This document shows positions 44,955 to 55,116 of a stretch of 64,000 nucleotides of DNA, one piece after another. Positions within the stretch are counted from its first letter, which is position 1, and the number at the start of each line of letters is the position of its first letter. Source of the stretch: Roseomonas sp. (GTDB taxonomy: Bacteria; Pseudomonadota; Alphaproteobacteria; Acetobacterales; Acetobacteraceae); NCBI GenBank assembly GCA_020249145.1, contig JADCGF010000023.1:42281-106280 (forward strand), in the 5' to 3' direction. Below the pieces are notes generated by a model. It saw only the letters and a program-made list of their open reading frames with translations. It ran no database searches and had not been told where the DNA came from. The position numbers and the translations under genes were made by a program.

Positions 44955-46229
44955 ATGCATCTTTCAGAACTCAAGGCGAAAAGCCCCGCGGACCTCCTCG
45001 CCTTCGCTGAGGAATTACAGATCGAAAACGCATCATCGCTGCGCAAGCAGGATATGATGTTCGCCATCCTGAAGACCTTCGCCGATAATGATCAGGCGAT
45101 CTTCGGGGAAGGGACGCTTGAAATCCTTTCCGATGGTTTCGGGTATTTGCGCAGCCCGCAGGCGAATTTCTTGCCCGGGCCCGATGATATCTATGTCTCC
45201 CCCGCCCAGGTGCGCCGCTTTGGTTTGCGCACCGGCGATACGGTGGAAGGCCAGATCAGGGCACCCAAGGATGGGGAGCGTTATTTCTCCCTGCTCAAGG
45301 TCAATGCGATCAATTTCGAAGATCCGGAAAGCCTGCGCCATCGGATCAACTTCGATAACCTGACGCCACTTTATCCGAACCGTCGTCTCAAGATGGAAAA
45401 TCCGGAGGTTGAAAGCGTCGCCAAGGGGCCGACCAAGGATAATACCCATCGCGTCATTGATTTGATTTCGCCGATCGGCATGGGTCAGCGCGCCTTGATT
45501 GTGGCGCCGCCGCGCACGGGTAAGACCGTGATGCTACAGAATATCGCCAAATCCATCACGGCGAATAATCCCGAAGTCTTCCTGATGGTGCTGCTGATTG
45601 ACGAACGCCCGGAAGAAGTGACCGATATGGCGCGGACCGTGCGTGGTGAAGTTGTGGCCAGCACCTTTGATGAACCGGCAACCCGCCACGTGCAAGTGAC
45701 CGAAATGGTGCTGGAAAAAGCCAAGCGCCTGGTGGAACATAAGCGCGACGTGGTGATTTTGCTGGATAGCATCACGCGCCTGGGCCGCGCCTATAACTCC
45801 GTTGTGCCGTCGTCCGGCAAGGTGCTGACCGGCGGTGTGGATGCCAATGCGCTGCAACGCCCGAAGCGCTTCTTTGGTGCGGCGCGCAATATCGAAGAAG
45901 GCGGGTCTCTCACCATCATTGCGACGGCGCTGATTGATACCGGCAGCCGCATGGATGAAGTGATCTTCGAAGAATTCAAAGGCACCGGCAATTGCGAAAT
46001 TGTGCTGGATCGGAAGCTTTCCGATAAGCGCACCTTCCCCGCGATTGACATCACCAAATCCGGCACACGTAAGGAAGAATTGCTGGTGGATCGCGGCACG
46101 CTTTCCAAGATGTGGGTGCTGCGCCGCATTCTGAACCCGATGGGCACACAGGATGCGATGGAATTCCTGCTGGATAAGCTGAAATACAGCAAGACCAATC
46201 AGGATTTCTTCGACGCGATGAATACCTGA
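44955..46229 (+). CDS. rho: Transcription termination factor Rho
   Basis: The 424-residue hexameric RNA helicase ends transcription at rho-dependent sites. The N-terminal helix-extended-helix [20 protein letters not shown] leads to an RNA-binding cold-shock-like domain ([20 protein letters not shown]). The ATPase core has [20 protein letters not shown] (Walker A), [36 protein letters not shown] (Walker B with R-loop neighbours) and [20 protein letters not shown]. The start at 44955 gives the normal N-terminus. A strong inverted repeat lies just after its stop. Confidence 0.97.
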   Translation: MHLSELKAKSPADLLAFAEELQIENASSLRKQDMMFAILKTFADNDQAIFGEGTLEILSDGFGYLRSPQANFLPGPDDIYVSPAQVRRFGLRTGDTVEGQIRAPKDGERYFSLLKVNAINFEDPESLRHRINFDNLTPLYPNRRLKMENPEVESVAKGPTKDNTHRVIDLISPIGMGQRALIVAPPRTGKTVMLQNIAKSITANNPEVFLMVLLIDERPEEVTDMARTVRGEVVASTFDEPATRHVQVTEMVLEKAKRLVEHKRDVVILLDSITRLGRAYNSVVPSSGKVLTGGVDANALQRPKRFFGAARNIEEGGSLTIIATALIDTGSRMDEVIFEEFKGTGNCEIVLDRKLSDKRTFPAIDITKSGTRKEELLVDRGTLSKMWVLRRILNPMGTQDAMEFLLDKLKYSKTNQDFFDAMNT

Positions 46230-46257
46230 AGCAAGGCAGGCTGACTTCGGCCTTGCT
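46230..46257 (+). promoter_or_regulatory. Inverted repeat immediately after rho
   Basis: AGCAAGGC (46230-46237) and GCCTTGCT (46250-46257) form an 8-bp stem with a 12-nt loop starting one base after the rho stop. The following bases are not T-rich, so intrinsic termination would be weak; it may stabilise the rho mRNA 3' end. Confidence 0.5.
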
Positions 46258-46275
46258 CCTGACATAAAGGGATGT

Positions 46276-46297
46276 TCCGAATGATGGTGCATTCGGA
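46276..46297. repeat. Inverted repeat upstream of rfbB
   Basis: TCCGAATG (46276-46283) and CATTCGGA (46290-46297) form an exact 8-bp inverted repeat with a 6-nt spacer, ending 24 nt before the rfbB ATG. It could be an operator or mRNA hairpin controlling the rhamnose operon; neither is shown. Confidence 0.5.
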
Positions 46298-46321
46298 TAT
46301 CCTTACTGAGTGGGGCACTGC

Positions 46322-47383
46322 ATGGTCATTCTTCTGACAGGTGGTATGGGCTTCATTGGCTCGACGGTGGTGCGGCATCTGCTGGCCAGTACCGACGCCA
46401 CGGTTGTGAATATTGACAAGCTGACCTATGCGGCCAGTCCTGAATCACTTGGCGATTGGCTGAAATCCCCGCGCCATCAGCATCTGGCGCTTGATGTTTG
46501 CGATGCGACGGCAATGCGCGATGCCTTCGCCCGCTTCAAGCCTGCGCGCGTGATGCATCTGGCTGCCGAATCCCATGTGGATCGTTCCATTGATGGGCCG
46601 GCGGAATTCATCCGCACCAATTTTGTCGGCACCCAGGTGCTGCTGGAAGCCGCGCGGGAATATTGGCAAGCGCTTGAGGCCGGCGCGAAGGCGGATTTCC
46701 GCTTCCACCATGTCTCAACGGATGAAGTGTTCGGCTCACTCGAAAGCGCGGATGACGCGCCCTTTGATGAGCATACGCGCTACGATCCGCGCAGCCCCTA
46801 TTCCGCTTCCAAGGCCGCGTCAGACCATCTGGTGCGCGCCTGGCAGCATACTTATGGCTTTCCTTCCTTTGTATCCAACACCACGAATAATTACGGGCCG
46901 TGGCAATTTCCGGAAAAGCTTATCCCGCTGGTCACGCTGAATGCTTTGGAAGGTCGCCCGCTGCCTGTTTATGGCGATGGCTCCAACATCCGCGATTGGA
47001 TTCATGTGGATGATCACGCCGAAGCTTTGGTGCTGGCGCTGATGCGCGGTGTGCCGGGCGCGACTTACTGCATCGGCCCACGCCAGGAACGCACCAATCT
47101 GCAAGTGGTGCAGGCCATTTGCCGCACGCTGGACCGTCTGCGCCCCGATCCCACCGGCCCGCGTGAGCGCCTGATCACCTATGTGAAGGATCGCCCGGGC
47201 CATGATTTCCGCTACGCCATGGACCCCAGCGGCGCGGAAGCCGCCCTTGGCTGGAAGGTGCGTTATGATTTTGAGGCCGGGCTTGATCAGACCATTCGCT
47301 GGTATCTGGACAATGAAGCCTGGTGGCGCCCGATCCGCGATAAGCGCTATGCGGGCCAAAGGCTTGGGGGGGTGAAAGCATGA
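46322..47383 (+). CDS. rfbB: dTDP-glucose 4,6-dehydratase
   Basis: The 353-residue enzyme performs the second step of dTDP-L-rhamnose synthesis. The NAD loop is [19 protein letters not shown], followed by [40 protein letters not shown] and the catalytic [20 protein letters not shown] (YxxxK). [16 protein letters not shown] is diagnostic of RfbB/RmlB. I use the ATG at 46322; a GTG at 46310 is in frame. It begins a four-gene operon whose genes overlap by a few bases. Confidence 0.96.
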   Translation: MVILLTGGMGFIGSTVVRHLLASTDATVVNIDKLTYAASPESLGDWLKSPRHQHLALDVCDATAMRDAFARFKPARVMHLAAESHVDRSIDGPAEFIRTNFVGTQVLLEAAREYWQALEAGAKADFRFHHVSTDEVFGSLESADDAPFDEHTRYDPRSPYSASKAASDHLVRAWQHTYGFPSFVSNTTNNYGPWQFPEKLIPLVTLNALEGRPLPVYGDGSNIRDWIHVDDHAEALVLALMRGVPGATYCIGPRQERTNLQVVQAICRTLDRLRPDPTGPRERLITYVKDRPGHDFRYAMDPSGAEAALGWKVRYDFEAGLDQTIRWYLDNEAWWRPIRDKRYAGQRLGGVKA

Positions 47384-48261
47384 AAGGTATTCTGCTTGCC
47401 GGCGGGTCCGGCACGCGCTTGCACCCGATGACACTGGCGGCTTCCAAGCAATTGCTGCCGGTGTACGACAAGCCCATGGTCTATTACCCGCTGGGAACGC
47501 TGATGCTGGCGGGCATCAAGGATATTCTGCTCATCTCAACACCGGCTGATCTGCCGGCATTCAAGCGCTTGCTGGGTGATGGCGCGCAGTTTGGTATTCG
47601 CATCAGCTATGCGGAACAGCCAAGCCCGGATGGCATCGCGCAAGCCTTTCATATCGGCGCGGAGTGGATTGGCGGCCAAGCCTGCGCTTTGGCTTTGGGC
47701 GATAACATTATTTATGGTCAAGGGCTGGTGGAAAGCCTGAAAGCCGCTGCGAGCAATGCGCAAAATGGCCAGGCTTCTGTCTTTGGCTATCGCGTGGCCG
47801 ATCCGGAACGCTATGGTGTTGCGGAATTCGATGCCGCCGGGCGCGTGCTGTCCATCGAGGAAAAGCCCGCAAAGCCGAAATCCGATTGGGCGGTGATCGG
47901 GCTCTATTTCTACGACGAGCGCGTGACGCAAATGGCGCGTGACCTCAAGCCCTCCGCGCGCGGCGAATTGGAAATCACCGATCTGAACAAGGTCTATCTG
48001 GCGGATGGCACCTTGCGCGCCGAGCAATTGGGCCGCGGCTGCGCCTGGCTTGATGCCGGCACACCAGCTTCCCTGTTGCAGGCGGCGCTTTTCGTGCAGA
48101 CGGTACAAGAACGCCAAGGGCTGCAAGTGGGCTGCCCAGAAGAAATCGCCTTCCGCATGGGCTTCATTGATGCGGCCGCTTTGCGCACCCAGGCAGATCG
48201 TTTGGGCAAAACAGCTTATGGCGTCTATTTGCGGGACTTGGCAGAGGGGCGGCTGGCGTGA
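47380..48261 (+). CDS. rfbA: Glucose-1-phosphate thymidylyltransferase
   Basis: The 293-residue nucleotidyltransferase makes dTDP-glucose from glucose-1-phosphate and dTTP. It starts [20 protein letters not shown] with the nucleotide-binding GGSGTRLxP motif, followed by [28 protein letters not shown] and [20 protein letters not shown]. The C-terminal [13 protein letters not shown] is also family-typical. It overlaps rfbB (ATGA at 47380) and rfbC (GTGA at 48258), so all are translationally coupled. Confidence 0.97.
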   Translation: MKGILLAGGSGTRLHPMTLAASKQLLPVYDKPMVYYPLGTLMLAGIKDILLISTPADLPAFKRLLGDGAQFGIRISYAEQPSPDGIAQAFHIGAEWIGGQACALALGDNIIYGQGLVESLKAAASNAQNGQASVFGYRVADPERYGVAEFDAAGRVLSIEEKPAKPKSDWAVIGLYFYDERVTQMARDLKPSARGELEITDLNKVYLADGTLRAEQLGRGCAWLDAGTPASLLQAALFVQTVQERQGLQVGCPEEIAFRMGFIDAAALRTQADRLGKTAYGVYLRDLAEGRLA

Positions 48262-48818
48262 AGGTTGAACGCCTTGCCATTCCTGACCTGATCCTGATTG
48301 AACCGACACGCTTTGGGGATGAGCGTGGTTTCTTCAGCGAAGTCTTCTCTCGCCGTGCGCTGGCCGCGCATGGCATTACCGCTGATTTCGTGCAGGATAA
48401 TCATTCCCTGTCGCGTCAAAAGGGCGTGGTGCGCGGCCTGCATTTCCAGCGCCCGCCTGCGGCACAAGGCAAGCTGGTGCGCGTGGTGAGCGGTTCCATT
48501 CTGGATATCGCGGTGGATATTCGCGAAGGCTCAGCGACCTATGGCCAGCATGTGGCGTGCGAATTATCGGCGGCGAATTGGCAGCAGCTTTGGATACCGG
48601 CGGGCTTCGCGCATGGTTTTGTGACACTCGAAGAAGATACGGAAGTGCTCTATAAGGTTGACGCCTATTATGATCGGGAAACCGATGCCGGTATTGCCTG
48701 GAATGACCCGGCGCTTGGCATCGAATGGCCGGTGCGCCACCCGATCTTGTCTGACAAGGACCGCCAAGCGCCGCGCCTTGCCGATATTTCGCCACCCTTC
48801 CCGAAAGGAACTTGGTGA
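48258..48818 (+). CDS. rfbC: dTDP-4-dehydrorhamnose 3,5-epimerase
   Basis: The 186-residue cupin enzyme epimerises C3 and C5 of dTDP-4-keto-6-deoxyglucose. It begins at a GTG ([20 protein letters not shown] after the initiator), with [20 protein letters not shown] and the catalytic histidine in [26 protein letters not shown] and [20 protein letters not shown] are standard. It overlaps rfbA and rfbD by a few bases. Confidence 0.97.
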   Translation: MKVERLAIPDLILIEPTRFGDERGFFSEVFSRRALAAHGITADFVQDNHSLSRQKGVVRGLHFQRPPAAQGKLVRVVSGSILDIAVDIREGSATYGQHVACELSAANWQQLWIPAGFAHGFVTLEEDTEVLYKVDAYYDRETDAGIAWNDPALGIEWPVRHPILSDKDRQAPRLADISPPFPKGTW

Positions 48819-49705
48819 TGCGCCGCATCCTCGTCACCGGTCGAGGCGGGCAATTGGCAACAGGGCTTGAAGCTGCGCTGCCCGCGCAGGGTTTTGAAGC
48901 GCTGCTGGTCGGCCAGCCGGAGTTTGAATTTGACAAGCCCGAAACGGTAGCCGCAGCGTTCCACGCGCTGAAACCCGATGCGGTGGTGAATTGCGCCGCC
49001 TGGACGGCAGTGGATGCGGCGGAAGATGATGAGGCGGGCGCCTTTCGCGCCAATGCGCTGGGGCCAGCCCTGCTCGGGCAGCTTTCGCGCGATGCGGGCA
49101 TCCCGATCATCCAGATTTCCACTGATTATGTCTATGATGGCTTGAAGGGCGCGCCTTATCTGGAAAGTGATGCGCCCAATCCAGTTGGTGCCTATGGTCG
49201 GACCAAGCTTGCCGGGGAATGGGCGGTGCAGGCGGCCAATAAGCACTGCATTGTGCTCCGCACGGCTTGGGTTTTCGCGCCCAAGGGTAAGAATTTTCTG
49301 CGCACCATGCTGGCGCTTGGGGAACAGCGCCCCGAACTCCGCGTTGTGGCGGATCAATGGGGCAGCCCAACCGCCGCGCCCGATCTGGCAGATGCCATTG
49401 CCGCAATTCTGGTGCGCATCCGGGGCGAAGGGTGGCGCGATGATTTCGCCGGCACCTATCATGCCACCGGCGGCGGCTTCACCAATTGGCACAGCTTTGC
49501 CGAGGCGATTTTCACCGAAGCCGCCCGGCATGGCGCGCCGCGCCCGAAGGTGCATGCCATCACCACCGCCGATTACCCAACCAAGGCCAAACGCCCAGCG
49601 GATGGCCGGCTGGATAATGGCAAGCTTGCCCGCGTTTTCGGCGTGACGCTGCCGCCTTGGGAGGTCGGGTTGGCCCGGGTTATGGCGGCGCTCCGCCAGG
49701 GGTGA
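48818..49705 (+). CDS. rfbD: dTDP-4-dehydrorhamnose reductase
   Basis: The 295-residue SDR-type enzyme reduces the 4-keto group to give dTDP-L-rhamnose. [20 protein letters not shown] is the cofactor loop, VVNCAAWTAVDAAEDDEAGA the family motif, QISTDYVYDGLKGAPYLESD and PVGAYGRTKLAGEWAVQAAN the catalytic YxxxK region. Its ATG overlaps the rfbC stop (TGATG at 48816). It completes the pathway, so this genome can supply rhamnose for surface polysaccharide or glycolipid. Confidence 0.96.
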   Translation: MRRILVTGRGGQLATGLEAALPAQGFEALLVGQPEFEFDKPETVAAAFHALKPDAVVNCAAWTAVDAAEDDEAGAFRANALGPALLGQLSRDAGIPIIQISTDYVYDGLKGAPYLESDAPNPVGAYGRTKLAGEWAVQAANKHCIVLRTAWVFAPKGKNFLRTMLALGEQRPELRVVADQWGSPTAAPDLADAIAAILVRIRGEGWRDDFAGTYHATGGGFTNWHSFAEAIFTEAARHGAPRPKVHAITTADYPTKAKRPADGRLDNGKLARVFGVTLPPWEVGLARVMAALRQG

Positions 49706-49770
49706 ACAAGCGTCTTTCCCTGAGCGCCCATAACCGGCATTCTGCGGACGATATTTCTGGGAGGACCCCC

Positions 49771-50754
49771 ATGACAAAACTTTCCCGCCGCACCGCACTT
49801 GCGTTGCCGTTGCTTGCCGCGCCTGCCATCGCCCGCGCGCAATCCTGGCGCCCATCGGGGCAGGTGCGCATCATTGTCCCCGCCGCGGCGGGTGGCACCA
49901 CGGATATCATGGGCCGGCTGCTCGCGCAGTTCCTGCAGCCGCGCTGGGGCACGCCGGTGGTGGTGGAAAACCGCACCGGCGCTGGTGGCACCATCGGTTC
50001 AGCCGAAGCAGTGCGCGCCCGACCCGACGGCTTGACCCTGCTGATGGGCAATATCGGCCCGCAAGCCATCGCCTATTCCCTGTTCCGCAATATGGCCTAT
50101 CGGCCAGAACAACTCTCGGCCATCGCCGGCACCATTGCGGGGCCGAATGTGCTGGTGGTGAACAATAATGTCCCGGCGCGTAATGTCGCGGAACTGGCCG
50201 CCATGCTGCGCGCCAGGTCGGGCGCAATCCCTTACGTCTCAACCGGTGTGGGGCAATCCACACATCTTTCGCCGGTGTTGTTCCTGCAAATGCTGAATGC
50301 GCAGGCCATTCATGTGCCAACACGCGGTTCCGCCCCGGCGCAGATTGAATTGCTGGCGGGCAATGTCACTTTCCTGATTGATAACCTGACCGGCATCATG
50401 GGCCATATCCAGGGCGGGCGCGTGCGCGCGCTTGCAGTGACCAGTAAGGAACGCCATCCGGCCCTACCCGATGTGCCCGCCATGCGCGAAACCATGCCGG
50501 AACTGGCGAATTACGAAGTGAATACCTGGTTCGGCCTTTTCGGCCAGGCCGCCATGCCGGCCGAGATAATCAACAGCATCAATGCCGATGTGATGGCCAT
50601 GCTCGCCATGCCGGAAACCGTGAAGCGCTTCGAAGAATTGGGCGGCATACCGATGATTGGCAGCCCGCAGCAATTCGGCGCTTTCGTCGCCAGCGAAATC
50701 GTGAAATGGGGCGATGTGATCAAGCGCGAAGGCTTGCAGATAGACGCAAGCTGA
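49771..50754 (+). CDS. Tripartite tricarboxylate transporter substrate-binding protein (Bug/TctC family)
   Basis: The 327-residue receptor starts MTKLSRRTALALPLLAAPAI, a twin-arginine-like signal (SRRTAL) ending near ARAQ. RPSGQVRIIVPAAAGGTTDI and VVVENRTGAGGTIGSAEAVR are the family hallmarks. The rest follows the Bug pattern with HVPTRGSAPAQIELLAGNVT. The start is marked by GGGAGGACCCCC before the ATG. It stands alone after rfbD and 20 bp before a convergent carbonic anhydrase-like gene, without TctA/B partners. The ligand is unknown. Confidence 0.92.
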   Translation: MTKLSRRTALALPLLAAPAIARAQSWRPSGQVRIIVPAAAGGTTDIMGRLLAQFLQPRWGTPVVVENRTGAGGTIGSAEAVRARPDGLTLLMGNIGPQAIAYSLFRNMAYRPEQLSAIAGTIAGPNVLVVNNNVPARNVAELAAMLRARSGAIPYVSTGVGQSTHLSPVLFLQMLNAQAIHVPTRGSAPAQIELLAGNVTFLIDNLTGIMGHIQGGRVRALAVTSKERHPALPDVPAMRETMPELANYEVNTWFGLFGQAAMPAEIINSINADVMAMLAMPETVKRFEELGGIPMIGSPQQFGAFVASEIVKWGDVIKREGLQIDAS

Positions 50755-50773
50755 GGCGCAGGGTGCAATCGCG

Positions 50774-51304
50774 CTAATCAATCCGGCGCAAGCCGCGCGC
50801 GAAGCGCCGCGCATTTTCCACGTAATGCGCGGCTGAAGCCAAAAGCCGCGCGGTGGTGTCCTGATCAAGCGCGCGGATCACCTTGGCCGGCGCGCCCATC
50901 ACCAGGGATCGTTCGGGAATTTCCTTGCCTTCCGTCACTAAGGCGCCAGCGCCGACGATGCTGCCCGCACCAATGCGCGCGCCATTCATCACGGTGGCCC
51001 CCATGCCAATCAATGCGCCATCGCCAATGGTGCAGCCATGCAGAATGGCATGGTGCCCAACCGTCACATCCGCGCCAACCGTCAAAGGAAAACCCGTATC
51101 GGCATGCAGCATGGCACTTTCCTGGATATTGCTGCGCGCGCCGATGCTGATCGGTTCATTATCACCACGCAGAACGGCGCCGAACCAAATCCCCACATCT
51201 TCGGCCAGGATCACATTGCCCATCACATGCGCATCCGGCGCCACCCAGAAGCGGCCCTCGCCTGGTGTCTGGGGAATGAGATCGTCAAGCGCGTAGATCG
51301 GCAT
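50774..51304 (-). CDS. Gamma carbonic anhydrase-like hexapeptide protein
   Basis: The 176-residue protein is a left-handed beta helix of hexapeptide repeats: [40 protein letters not shown], and the zinc-ligand histidines in [20 protein letters not shown] plus [19 protein letters not shown]. This is the gamma-class carbonic anhydrase fold, although many members are acetyltransferase-like or of unknown activity. It is cytoplasmic. It lies between the TctC receptor and CaiB genes on the minus strand, 48 bp downstream of the latter, so it may share its message. Confidence 0.9.
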   Translation of the reverse strand: MPIYALDDLIPQTPGEGRFWVAPDAHVMGNVILAEDVGIWFGAVLRGDNEPISIGARSNIQESAMLHADTGFPLTVGADVTVGHHAILHGCTIGDGALIGMGATVMNGARIGAGSIVGAGALVTEGKEIPERSLVMGAPAKVIRALDQDTTARLLASAAHYVENARRFARGLRRID

Positions 51305-51351
51305 GGTGGCTATCCTTCTGGGTTGAAATGCTGTGGGGTTTTTCAGGCGCC

Positions 51352-52485
51352 CTATGTTTTTCGCAGCGGGTCGAGAATCTCCGCATTATGCTGACCAGGG
51401 CTTGGCAAATCATGGCGCAAGGGCAGGCGGTCCGCGCCGAACTGCATGGGTAGCGCCGGCACCTTGGCGCGGCTGCCATCGCTCAGCGTCACTTCATGAA
51501 AGCCGCTGCTTGCCAGCAGATGCGCATCTTCGAACAAATCCCAAGGCTTGGCGATGCGTGAATAAGGCAGGCCGGCACGCGCGCACATTTCCTCAAGCTC
51601 TGCCACGTTGCGCGTCTTCAGGAAGGATTGCACCAGCGGGATCAGGGTTTCGCGGCGCTTGGCGCGTTCCGTATTGCTGGCGTAATCCGGATTACTTAGC
51701 GCGGGTTCATTCAATGCGCGGGTAAATATTTCCCATTGGCGTTCCGTTACCACGCCGATGAAAATCTGCTCACCATCGGCGGTGTCGAACACATCATAAA
51801 CGCCCCAGGCGCGCCGCCCAGCCGGCATCGGGTCTGGCGCCTTGCCGGTGATGGCCTGTTGCAGCATGGCCGTGGAGACCAGAAAAGCCGCGTTTTCAAA
51901 CAGCCCCGCTTGCAGATATTGGCCGCGCCCACTGGCATCGCGTTGGCGGAGCGCAGCAAGGATCGAAATCACGCCGAACATGCCGCCCATCATGTCATTC
52001 ACCGGCGCCCCGGCGCGTAAGGGCCGACCAGGCGGGCCGGTCATGTAAGCCAGCCCCGATTGCATCTGCACCACTTCATCCAAGGCAGTGCGATTTTCAT
52101 AAGGACCCGGCAGATACCCCTTGAGCGAGCAATAGATCAGCCGCGGATTGCGCGTCGAAAGCGCTTCATAGCCCAGGCCCTTTGCGGCCAGGCCGCCGGG
52201 GCGGAAATTCTCCACCACCACATCCGCCGTATCAATCAGGCGCTGTAACAGTTCCAGATCCTCGGCATTTTCCGTATCCAGCGCCACGCTTTTCTTGTTG
52301 CGGCTGAAGGCGGGAAAGAAGCCCGTGCCGGAGGCCACCAGATAGCGTGTGCGATCCCCCTTGCCGGGCGGTTCGATCTTGATCACCTCAGCGCCCAGAT
52401 CAGCCAGGATCAGGCCGCAAGTGGGGCCCATCACCATGTGGGAGAATTCGACAACGCGAATACCGGCAAGCGGAAGCGGATGCAT
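51352..52485 (-). CDS. CaiB/BaiF family CoA-transferase
   Basis: The 377-residue enzyme is a class III CoA-transferase. It begins [20 protein letters not shown], with [20 protein letters not shown] and the GDRTRY strand that binds Co[41 protein letters not shown] and [13 protein letters not shown] follow. It would move CoA between an acyl-CoA donor and a carboxylic acid. The open frame extends to 52749, but the normal N-terminus is at 52485. The carbonic-anhydrase-like gene follows downstream; no acyl-CoA dehydrogenase is adjacent. Confidence 0.93.
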   Translation of the reverse strand: MHPLPLAGIRVVEFSHMVMGPTCGLILADLGAEVIKIEPPGKGDRTRYLVASGTGFFPAFSRNKKSVALDTENAEDLELLQRLIDTADVVVENFRPGGLAAKGLGYEALSTRNPRLIYCSLKGYLPGPYENRTALDEVVQMQSGLAYMTGPPGRPLRAGAPVNDMMGGMFGVISILAALRQRDASGRGQYLQAGLFENAAFLVSTAMLQQAITGKAPDPMPAGRRAWGVYDVFDTADGEQIFIGVVTERQWEIFTRALNEPALSNPDYASNTERAKRRETLIPLVQSFLKTRNVAELEEMCARAGLPYSRIAKPWDLFEDAHLLASSGFHEVTLSDGSRAKVPALPMQFGADRLPLRHDLPSPGQHNAEILDPLRKT

Positions 52486-52641
52486 CAGAAGAACCTTCGG
52501 GCAGCGTTGGAAATGCCGGCGCGCCTGCCCGAAGGCGCAGCCTTGCCCGAAGCTTAGGCGATTTCGCCGCAAGGTAAAGCAGCAAGGTCGCGGGTTTAAC
52601 CCATGCTTTGCCAGGCAGGCGTTATCGTCTATGCACAGTAT

Positions 52642-52998
52642 ATGGAAAAGCTGATTTACACCCTGGTGCGTGCTGCTGATTGGCGCGTGGCCGAACAGGT
52701 CAGTGCCTATCATGGTAGCGCGGATGATCGGCGCGATGGTTATCTGCATTTTTCAACCGCGGCACAGCTTCGCGCCAGTGCTGCCAAGCATCGCGCGGGT
52801 ATTGCAGATTTGCTGATGGTGGAGGTTTCAACGGCTGCTTTGGGTGCGGCGTTGAAATGGGAAGCGGCCAGCGGCGGCTCTCGCCCGGGCTTGTTTCCGC
52901 ATCTTTATGGCGCGCTGCCGCTTGCCGCCGTGCAGCAGCTTGTGCCCTTGCCGCTTGGCGCGGATGGGCTGCATCAATTTCCGTCCTCTATTCCTTGA
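52642..52998 (+). CDS. DUF952 domain-containing protein
   Basis: The 118-residue protein starts MEKLIYTLVRAADWRVAEQV and contains GYLHFSTAAQLRASAAKHRA and the FPHLYGALPLAAVQQLVPLP tail. The RDGYLHFS segment and the FPHLYG ending are what I associate with DUF952 (PF06108). Function is unknown. It lies divergent from CaiB and convergent with the YkvA gene. Confidence 0.9.
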   Translation: MEKLIYTLVRAADWRVAEQVSAYHGSADDRRDGYLHFSTAAQLRASAAKHRAGIADLLMVEVSTAALGAALKWEAASGGSRPGLFPHLYGALPLAAVQQLVPLPLGADGLHQFPSSIP

Positions 52999-53018
52999 AG
53001 CCGGCGGCGATCATCGGG

Positions 53019-53393
53019 TCAGCGCAACGCCCACCACGCCAAGGCGCCAAGCGCCAAGGCCCAAATCCCGATGATGATGGCCGCCCCCGCCTTGCTGCGC
53101 GGCCTTTGGACCATGCGCTCCGCAGCGGCGCGGCTTTCTGCCATGATGTTCGCCGGGATGAGGCGTGCGATCAGCGCAATGGCGATGGGCAGTAGGATCA
53201 GCTCATCCAAAAACCCAAGCACCGGGATAACATCGGGAATCAGATCAATCGGTGAAAGCGCATAGGCCGCAACGACCAAGGCGAGCAGCTTTGCAAGCCA
53301 AGGCGTTCGCGGGTCACGCGCCGCGACGTAAAGCGCCAACCCATCGCGCAAAACCAGCCGCGCCCAAAGGCGCAAGCGCTGCCAAAGCGGCAT
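53019..53393 (-). CDS. YkvA/DUF1232 family membrane protein
   Basis: The 124-residue protein has the DUF1232 core WLAKLLALVVAAYALSPIDL followed by IPDVIPVLGFLDELILLPIA, giving two hydrophobic helices, and a third near the C-terminus (GAAIIIGIWALALGALAWWA). The YALSPIDLIPD motif is diagnostic. The function is unknown. It overlaps the stop of the upstream glutamate-synthase-like gene by one base (TGATG), so it is translationally coupled to it. Confidence 0.88.
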   Translation of the reverse strand: MPLWQRLRLWARLVLRDGLALYVAARDPRTPWLAKLLALVVAAYALSPIDLIPDVIPVLGFLDELILLPIAIALIARLIPANIMAESRAAAERMVQRPRSKAGAAIIIGIWALALGALAWWALR

Positions 53394-55018
53394 CACGCGC
53401 GGCGCGGGGCAAAGCCATGCGCATCCGCCATGGCCCAGGCCTCAGCAAAGCGCGGATCATCCGTGCCGGTCAGCAGCGCACCTGGCGCCAAGGGCGGGTA
53501 AAGTTCAGCATAGCTTTTGACGATACTTGGCGCAATGCGCCGGCTGAAATGTTCCGCGCGCAATTCTGACGGGTGCGAAAGCCCTGCGGCGGCAACCAAT
53601 TCATTCAGCGCCTCCAAAGTCGCGGCATGGAATTGATGCACGCGCGGCGCCTTGTTCGGTACGCGTAGCGCGCGTTGGCGGGTTGGGTCTTGCGTCGCAA
53701 CGCCGGTTGGACAGTGATCCGTGTGGCAGGAAAGCGACTGGATGCAGCCAATGGCGAACATGAAACCGCGCGCCGCATTGCACCAATCCGCGCCCAAGGC
53801 CAAGGCACGCGCCATATCAAAGGCACTCGCGATCTTGCCGCTGGCGCCAAGGCGGATTTGATCGCGCAGCCCAATGCCGATCAGCGCGTTATGGGCGAAG
53901 CTCAAACCCTCACGCAACGGCATGCCGACATGATCCATGAATTCCAAGGGTGCTGCGCCGGTGCCGCCTTCTGCGCCGTCAATCACAATGAAATCCGGCG
54001 CGATGCCAGTTTCAATCATCGCCTTGCAAATGGCGAGGAACTCCCATGGATGGCCGATGCAAAGCTTGAAGCCCGCAGGCTTGCCGCCGGATAGCCGCCG
54101 CATCTCCGCAATGAAGTGCATCATTCCAATCGGTGTGGAAAAGGCCTTATGCGCAGGCGGGGAGACACAATCCTGGCCCATCGCAACACCGCGCGTGGCG
54201 GCGATTTCTGCGCTAACCTTGGCAGCGGGCAGCACGCCGCCATGGCCAGGCTTGGCACCTTGGCTGAGCTTCAACTCCACCATTTTCACCTGATCGAGCG
54301 CAGCAACCTCCGCGAAGCGTTCCGGCGAAAAACTGCCATCCGGATTGCGCGCGCTGAAATAACCGGAACCGATTTCCCAAATCAGATCGCCGCCCGCTTC
54401 GCGGTGATAGGGGCTAAGCCCGCCTTCGCCCGTATCATGCGCAAATCCGCCGCGCTTGGCGCCTTGGTTCAAGGCGCGAATGGCATTGGCGGATAATGAT
54501 CCGAAACTCATGGCGGAAATATTCAATAGTGAAGCGGAATAGGGCTGCGTGCAGGCCGGCCCGCCGATCAGAATGCGCGGCAATTCATGCGCCGGTGCGC
54601 GGGCAGCCAGCGAATGCTGCAACCATTCAAAGCCCGTGTCATAGACATCATACTGTGTGCCGAAGGGCCGCTTATCCAATTGCTTCTTCGCGCGCTGATA
54701 GACAATGGCGCGCTTGTCACGGCTGAAAGGTGTGCCGTGCTTTTCATCTTCGAAGAAGTATTGCCGCATTTCAGGGCGGATTTCTTCCATGAGAAACCGA
54801 AGACGCCCAGCGATTGGGTAATTGCGTAAAATGGCATGGGTTGGGTGGAACAAATCGCGGAGCCCAAGCGCGCTGAGTGCGGCTGCCACAATAAAGCTCA
54901 AGCCCGTCCAGAAGCCTGGTGCGATCATCAGCGCCAACCCAAGGCCGAGCGCTGCCAGGCATGCCAAACTGAGGCAGATGAAGCGGGGCGAAAAGGCAAG
55001 GCTCAGGCTGCGGGTCAT
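53393..55018 (-). CDS. FMN-binding glutamate synthase family protein
   Basis: The 541-residue protein has two N-terminal membrane helices (LSLACLAALGLGLALMIAPG and FIVAAALSALGL) followed by the glutamate-synthase FMN barrel: SAMSFGSLSANAIRALNQGA, TGEGGLSPYHREAGGDLIWE, and KLSQGAKPGHGGVLPAAKVS. IVIDGAEGGTGAAPLEFMDH and the CHTDHCPTGVATQDP iron-sulfur region complete the set. The amidotransferase domain of true GltB is absent, so it is the membrane-anchored GltS-like form of unclear activity. The YkvA gene is coupled downstream. Confidence 0.92.
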   Translation of the reverse strand: MTRSLSLAFSPRFICLSLACLAALGLGLALMIAPGFWTGLSFIVAAALSALGLRDLFHPTHAILRNYPIAGRLRFLMEEIRPEMRQYFFEDEKHGTPFSRDKRAIVYQRAKKQLDKRPFGTQYDVYDTGFEWLQHSLAARAPAHELPRILIGGPACTQPYSASLLNISAMSFGSLSANAIRALNQGAKRGGFAHDTGEGGLSPYHREAGGDLIWEIGSGYFSARNPDGSFSPERFAEVAALDQVKMVELKLSQGAKPGHGGVLPAAKVSAEIAATRGVAMGQDCVSPPAHKAFSTPIGMMHFIAEMRRLSGGKPAGFKLCIGHPWEFLAICKAMIETGIAPDFIVIDGAEGGTGAAPLEFMDHVGMPLREGLSFAHNALIGIGLRDQIRLGASGKIASAFDMARALALGADWCNAARGFMFAIGCIQSLSCHTDHCPTGVATQDPTRQRALRVPNKAPRVHQFHAATLEALNELVAAAGLSHPSELRAEHFSRRIAPSIVKSYAELYPPLAPGALLTGTDDPRFAEAWAMADAHGFAPRRA

Positions 55019-55116
55019 GGCGGCACCTTATGGGATTGAGCGCAGCATAGATCAGTTTCTGCGCAGATCACCTGCGGCAGCGCTTTGGCAGTATGAAATC
55101 CTCATGAATCCCCGGT